Shown here one piece after another: positions 60,490 to 64,000 of a stretch of DNA of 64,000 bases. The notes under the pieces were generated by a model. The model did not search any database and was not told the DNA's origin. It saw nothing but the letters and a program-made list of their open reading frames with translations. A program made the translations under genes and the position numbers. The first letter of the stretch is position 1; each line of letters begins with the position of its first letter. The stretch is from Lentisphaera profundi (GTDB taxonomy: Bacteria > Verrucomicrobiota > Lentisphaeria > Lentisphaerales > Lentisphaeraceae): positions 2,356,001 through 2,420,000 of the forward strand of contig NZ_CP117811.1 of NCBI RefSeq assembly GCF_028728065.1, read 5' to 3'.

Positions 60490-61632
60490 ATGTCAAAATT
60501 TATCACTGGCCTTTTTTTATTGTGCCTTCTCTTTTCCTGTGCGAACCATGATGGTCCCTATACTCAAAAAAATCTAAGCCCTGAAGAAAACACTTTCCGC
60601 AGGTCTTTTCTAACAACAGCGTCAGACTTACATCAAGATTTATACTTCTCTCATCAAGCTTTTTCATCAGATTTAAAACTTTTAATAAAAGAACCGAGTC
60701 AAGAGCAAATCGATGCGACCATAAAAAGCCTTGAACTACTGAGAACTAATTATAATAAAACTATCCCTTTTCGTAATACCCACGGCCCACTAGATTATCC
60801 TTACTTAAAAACACAGCACAATCTCTCACAACTTATCTTTGCTGAAAGCGCAGAGTTCAATGGCGATGAGAATATCTTAACGCTGCTTAATGAATCGACT
60901 CCCATTAGTGAAGAGCTTCTTTATCAAAAACACCTTGAAAGCTCAAATAAAGATATCTACATCGGCATTCCTGCAATCACTTATTCCCTCTCAAAAAATG
61001 ACATTATTCTTAGCCACAAAAATGAGCAATGGAAAACATTTTTAAGCCGCAATAACAAAATACTTGAAGTTCACATTAAATATCTACTTGATGAATGGTC
61101 GCCCTATATTGCCGCAAACTTTCATCATCTACTTAAAACTCGTAAACAAGAGCAGTTCCTCGGATGGACCTACACTTCTTTCTTAATTAATCATCAAGAT
61201 GTACTCGAGAAAATAAAATCCAATACAGGACAATTAAGTCAAAGGGATTTAGACGAACGCCTCAATGCCTTAATGAACCTCTGGGAAGGTTCTTATATAC
61301 TAAATGATGGACGACAATACCTACGCCATGGTTTAAAAACTTTAATTCAGAGTCCTGAGATTGATAACTATTTTAAAACTTTGGAAAAATCTCGTAATGA
61401 GAATAATCAAGAACTTAGTCTAAAGGTTCTGACATCACTACAAAATGGAATTAAGCGAGAAATTGCTAAAAGTAACTATGATCGACAAGTCCAGTCGCTC
61501 CCCTTCATTATACCGAACCCAAAACTACATGCCTTAAGCAAGTCGAGAAAACACCCAAAAGACACTCCTTTTGGAGAATCTACAAAACCAGCCTCTAATA
61601 ACACGCTTTCAAATAGCACAGATTTTCTATAA
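60490..61632 (+). CDS. Hypothetical lipoprotein, possibly imelysin-like
   Basis: A 380-residue lipoprotein. Signal FITGLFLLCLLFSC puts a lipid on C17. The rest is alpha-helical with an IPFRNTHGPLDYPYLKTQHN stretch near residue 95 that vaguely resembles imelysin (M75) proteins; I could not find the HxxE signature, so the match is weak. A polar, disordered tail ends the protein. It stands before the aldehyde dehydrogenase with a 15-base gap. Confidence 0.55.
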   Translation: MSKFITGLFLLCLLFSCANHDGPYTQKNLSPEENTFRRSFLTTASDLHQDLYFSHQAFSSDLKLLIKEPSQEQIDATIKSLELLRTNYNKTIPFRNTHGPLDYPYLKTQHNLSQLIFAESAEFNGDENILTLLNESTPISEELLYQKHLESSNKDIYIGIPAITYSLSKNDIILSHKNEQWKTFLSRNNKILEVHIKYLLDEWSPYIAANFHHLLKTRKQEQFLGWTYTSFLINHQDVLEKIKSNTGQLSQRDLDERLNALMNLWEGSYILNDGRQYLRHGLKTLIQSPEIDNYFKTLEKSRNENNQELSLKVLTSLQNGIKREIAKSNYDRQVQSLPFIIPNPKLHALSKSRKHPKDTPFGESTKPASNNTLSNSTDFL

Positions 61633-61647
61633 AAAAATTGTACTCAG

Positions 61648-63066
61648 ATGAATCAATACCCTTTCTATATAGCTGGCAAAGAAACGACTAACAAAAAACT
61701 TATAGAAGCGCGTAGCGTCTATTCAGACGAGATTTTCGCACATTACTCTTTAGCCGAGTCAAAAGATATCGATGATGCTTTAGCACAAGGCCATGCGGCT
61801 AAAAAAATCATGCAGCAGCTAAAAGCTCATCAGAAGAGGCAGATTTTAGAAGAATGCAGAGACCTATTTCGCAAGAATTCAGAAGATTTAGCTGAAATAA
61901 TCACTTTAGAATCAGGAAAGACCATTAACGAAGCCCGAGCAGAAATGCAGCGGGTGATCAGTGTCTTTGATTATGCTTCGATAGAAGTAATGCAAATGAA
62001 CGGCACAGTTTTAAGCATGGATACTCATCCAAGCTCAGAAGATTTTGAATGCTTGATTAAGCGCTTTCCAAAAGGACTCTGCTCCTTCATCACACCGTTT
62101 AATTTCCCCATCAATCTTATTGCCCATAAAGTGGCACCCGCTATAGCTGCAGGTTGCCCTTTTATTATTAAACCCTCAGATAAAACACCTATATGCGCGC
62201 TAAAATTCGCTGAGATATTACAACAGTCCTCCCTTCCTAAAGAGGCGTTTTCAGTTGTCCCTTGTACAATTGAAGATTCGCTAAAGCTCGTAACAGACCC
62301 TAGAGCCAATTTTTTAAGTTTCACCGGCTCAGAACAAGTGGGATGGAAATTAAAAACATTGGCTGAGCGAAAATCTGTCTGTCTTGAATTAGGCGGCACT
62401 GCCAGCTGTGTAGTTTACCCTGACACAGACTTAGAATTAGCCGCAAAAGAAATAGTCAATGCTGCCTTTGCACAAGCAGGACAAAGTTGCATTAGCTTAC
62501 AGAAGCTATATATCCATGAAGATATAATTGATAAACTAAGCTCTTTACTAGTAGAACTAACATCCAAAATCAAACTCGGTAATCCGCTAGATCCATCAAC
62601 GGACCTAGGACCCATAATCAATAAGGACAGCTTGAGTCGTATTACAAAATTAGTCGACCATAGTATAAGTACTGGGGCAAAAATATTAGTCGGTGGAACT
62701 ACTCAAGGCAAATTTTTCGAAGCAACTATTCTCACTAATATCAAAAGTGACGACCCCATACGCGATGAAGAAGTCTTTGCACCAATTTTTATCATTGATA
62801 CATTCTCCAATACTGATGAACTGTTTAAACAATTGAACCAATCTTGCTATGGCATCCATGTTGGTATCTATTCAAAAGACATAAATATCGCCACAAAAGC
62901 CTGGGATGAACTAGAATACACAGCTATTATTATCGGCCATACACCTAGCTGGAGGTCAGATAAAATGCCTTATGGAGGCATTAAAAATAGTGGCTGTGGC
63001 CGTGAAGGCATTTCCTATGCCATTGAAGAAATGACCGAATTAAAATCCCTTATCATCAAAAAATAA
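61648..63066 (+). CDS. NAD(P)-dependent aldehyde dehydrogenase
   Basis: A 472-residue ALDH. Catalytic residues are all present: N152 (PFNFPIN), K175 (IIKPSDKTP), E247 (CLELGG) and C281 (AGQSCIS); the cofactor loop is SFTGSEQVGW near 224. It resembles lactaldehyde or succinate-semialdehyde type ALDHs; the substrate is not determined. A terminator follows at once. Confidence 0.93.
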   Translation: MNQYPFYIAGKETTNKKLIEARSVYSDEIFAHYSLAESKDIDDALAQGHAAKKIMQQLKAHQKRQILEECRDLFRKNSEDLAEIITLESGKTINEARAEMQRVISVFDYASIEVMQMNGTVLSMDTHPSSEDFECLIKRFPKGLCSFITPFNFPINLIAHKVAPAIAAGCPFIIKPSDKTPICALKFAEILQQSSLPKEAFSVVPCTIEDSLKLVTDPRANFLSFTGSEQVGWKLKTLAERKSVCLELGGTASCVVYPDTDLELAAKEIVNAAFAQAGQSCISLQKLYIHEDIIDKLSSLLVELTSKIKLGNPLDPSTDLGPIINKDSLSRITKLVDHSISTGAKILVGGTTQGKFFEATILTNIKSDDPIRDEEVFAPIFIIDTFSNTDELFKQLNQSCYGIHVGIYSKDINIATKAWDELEYTAIIIGHTPSWRSDKMPYGGIKNSGCGREGISYAIEEMTELKSLIIKK

Positions 63067-63067
63067 A

Positions 63068-63096
63068 AAAGCACTGAAATTAAATTTCAGTGCTTT
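63068..63096. terminator. Bidirectional terminator between convergent genes
   Basis: A 13-bp perfect stem AAAGCACTGAAAT / ATTTCAGTGCTTT with a 3-base loop. An A-rich run on its left gives a T run on the minus strand, so it can stop transcription from both sides. Confidence 0.88.
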
Positions 63097-63119
63097 CATT
63101 GGAAAATCAGTCTTGCTAA

Positions 63120-64000
63120 CTAGCCAACTATTTTAAACATTTCCATATACTGGTCAATATTTTTAAATACTGTAAAGCCTAGTACGCCAGTGGCAGCAAT
63201 CGCAACTAGAACAGTAACAATACCAGGTTTACCTTTAGTATCTGACTCTAGTAAGTCTTCGTTGGAAACTCCACTTTGAGCTTTTGCTTTAACCTTTGGA
63301 GATGAAGCTCTTTGAGTTCCTGCAGTCTTTAATTTAAGTGTCCCACCAGCAGCATCTGGATCAACTTTTAAGGTCTCATCTGCAGCTACAGGAGCTTTGA
63401 TTTTAAGTGTTCCTGATGCACCTTCAGTAGGACCTGAAGTTTTGATTTTTAAGGTTCCGCCACCATCAGGACTTTTAATTTTAAGCGTTCCGCCACCATC
63501 ACTTGGCGATTGAACTTTAAGAGTACTTCCGGCGTTTGACTGTTCGCTTACTGGTGCTTGAATCTTGAGTGTTCCAGCAGAAGAAGGTTCAGCGGCTATT
63601 GGAGCTTTGACACGAAGTGTACCCGCAGATGCAGGTCCCGAAACTTTAATTGTACCCGTATCTGTAGATACAGAATCTGCTACTTTTAAAGTTGATGCTG
63701 CATTGCGCTGAGGAGGCAAGCGAAGTTCTTGAGTCATTACAGTAGAATCTGTATTACGTACCTCTGCAGATTTAGTGCCCGCTGAAGGTGGTCGTAAACG
63801 AATTGTCTGACTAGCAGTCAAAATACCTGATAATTGTTTCTTACGCTCTTTAATAACTTTCAGGTGTACTGTGTCAGTATAATTCTCACCGTCTAAATTA
63901 ATATTTTGCGTACTGGGTGATACACGTTTTAATTTTGTGGTATCTGTATCACGAATCATTAATGGATCAGTTTCTGCAGCTTCAAGCTGTGGAGAAGCTC
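63120..64000 (-). CDS. Repeat protein with GTLKI-type motifs and C-terminal membrane anchor, N-terminus off the right edge
   Basis: At least 293 residues; the frame stays open to the window edge (ASPQLEAAETDPL before the first internal ATG at 63959), so the true start is probably outside. About ten copies of a short motif (GTLKIKSP, GTLKIKAP, STLKVQSP, GTLRVKAP, GTLKLKTA) fill the middle, and a single membrane helix (IVTVLVAIAATGVLGFTVF) is near the C-terminus. Not a recognised family. A charged, probably unstructured, membrane-linked protein; function unknown. Confidence 0.65.
   Translation of the reverse strand, partial: ASPQLEAAETDPLMIRDTDTTKLKRVSPSTQNINLDGENYTDTVHLKVIKERKKQLSGILTASQTIRLRPPSAGTKSAEVRNTDSTVMTQELRLPPQRNAASTLKVADSVSTDTGTIKVSGPASAGTLRVKAPIAAEPSSAGTLKIQAPVSEQSNAGSTLKVQSPSDGGGTLKIKSPDGGGTLKIKTSGPTEGASGTLKIKAPVAADETLKVDPDAAGGTLKLKTAGTQRASSPKVKAKAQSGVSNEDLLESDTKGKPGIVTVLVAIAATGVLGFTVFKNIDQYMEMFKIVG

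Noticed and set aside
60490..61632. Firm imelysin peptidase call
   Set aside because: Only a short stretch resembles the family and the HxxE signature was not found.

Overview
The window reads as one chromosome segment of a low-GC Gram-negative bacterium of the PVC group, most likely a Lentisphaera-type organism. This is inferred from three things: a Tat-exported Gfo/Idh/MocA oxidoreductase, lipoproteins beside an ABC-exported O-antigen locus, and zinc-ribbon signalling proteins. No rRNA or tRNA gene was seen to confirm it, and no CRISPR array was seen.

Layout. (1) 1-2611: three genes of envelope polysaccharide or lipid-linked sugar metabolism. (2) 2597-25309, almost all on the minus strand: an O-antigen type cluster. 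Read in its own direction it starts with a winged-helix regulator and the Wzm/Wzt exporter. It continues with methyltransferases, NeuA/NeuB nonulosonic acid genes, a perosamine-synthase-like aminotransferase, the FdtA/FdtB/RmlA set for a dTDP-3-amino sugar, and many glycosyltransferases. The cluster is heavily rearranged: a duplicated three-gene module, a methyltransferase/glycosyltransferase chimera, a 36-codon gene stump, a cupin gene split by an IS30-family element, and two GxxExxY genes around wzm. (3) 25310-31540: a repeat-rich zone holding a HipA/HipB-like pair, a ferredoxin and manC. Five copies of an ~80-bp repeat, a 194-bp tandem duplication, a 260-bp direct repeat on both sides of manC, and 8-bp and 20-bp tandem arrays fill the gaps. 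(4) 31541-36652: housekeeping genes tsaC, purE and purK, then divergently a molybdopterin operon (mobB-mobA fusion, moaD, moaE, moaC). (5) 36649-46158: a membrane protein and a zinc-ribbon Ser/Thr kinase, divergent from a MoxR/Bat (aerotolerance) operon. In that operon batA is frameshifted at a slippery A7 run, and batB/C and batD/E are fused with internal signal peptides. (6) 46229-52287: tRNA-modification-type genes (Trm11-like, TrmO), an M48 lipoprotein protease and small membrane proteins. (7) 52555-55889: the Tat oxidoreductase, a 164-bp MITE-like element, an orphan Card1/Can2-like CARF nuclease translationally coupled to a small membrane protein, and an HNH nuclease. (8) 55994-64000: small lipoprotein, recJ-rnc-rlmN, a lipoprotein, an aldehyde dehydrogenase, and a repeat protein that runs off the right edge.

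How they work together. Sugar nucleotides (dTDP-amino sugar, GDP-mannose-derived amino sugar, CMP-nonulosonate) feed the glycosyltransferases and methyltransferases, and the chain is exported by Wzm/Wzt. Several pathway enzymes (RmlB, Gmd, NeuC or equivalents) are not in the window and must lie elsewhere if the pathways run. Repeats and recombination seem to have shaped the accessory part. The strongest candidate for something new is the orphan CARF nuclease with its membrane partner next to a MITE-like element, with no type III CRISPR locus in view.
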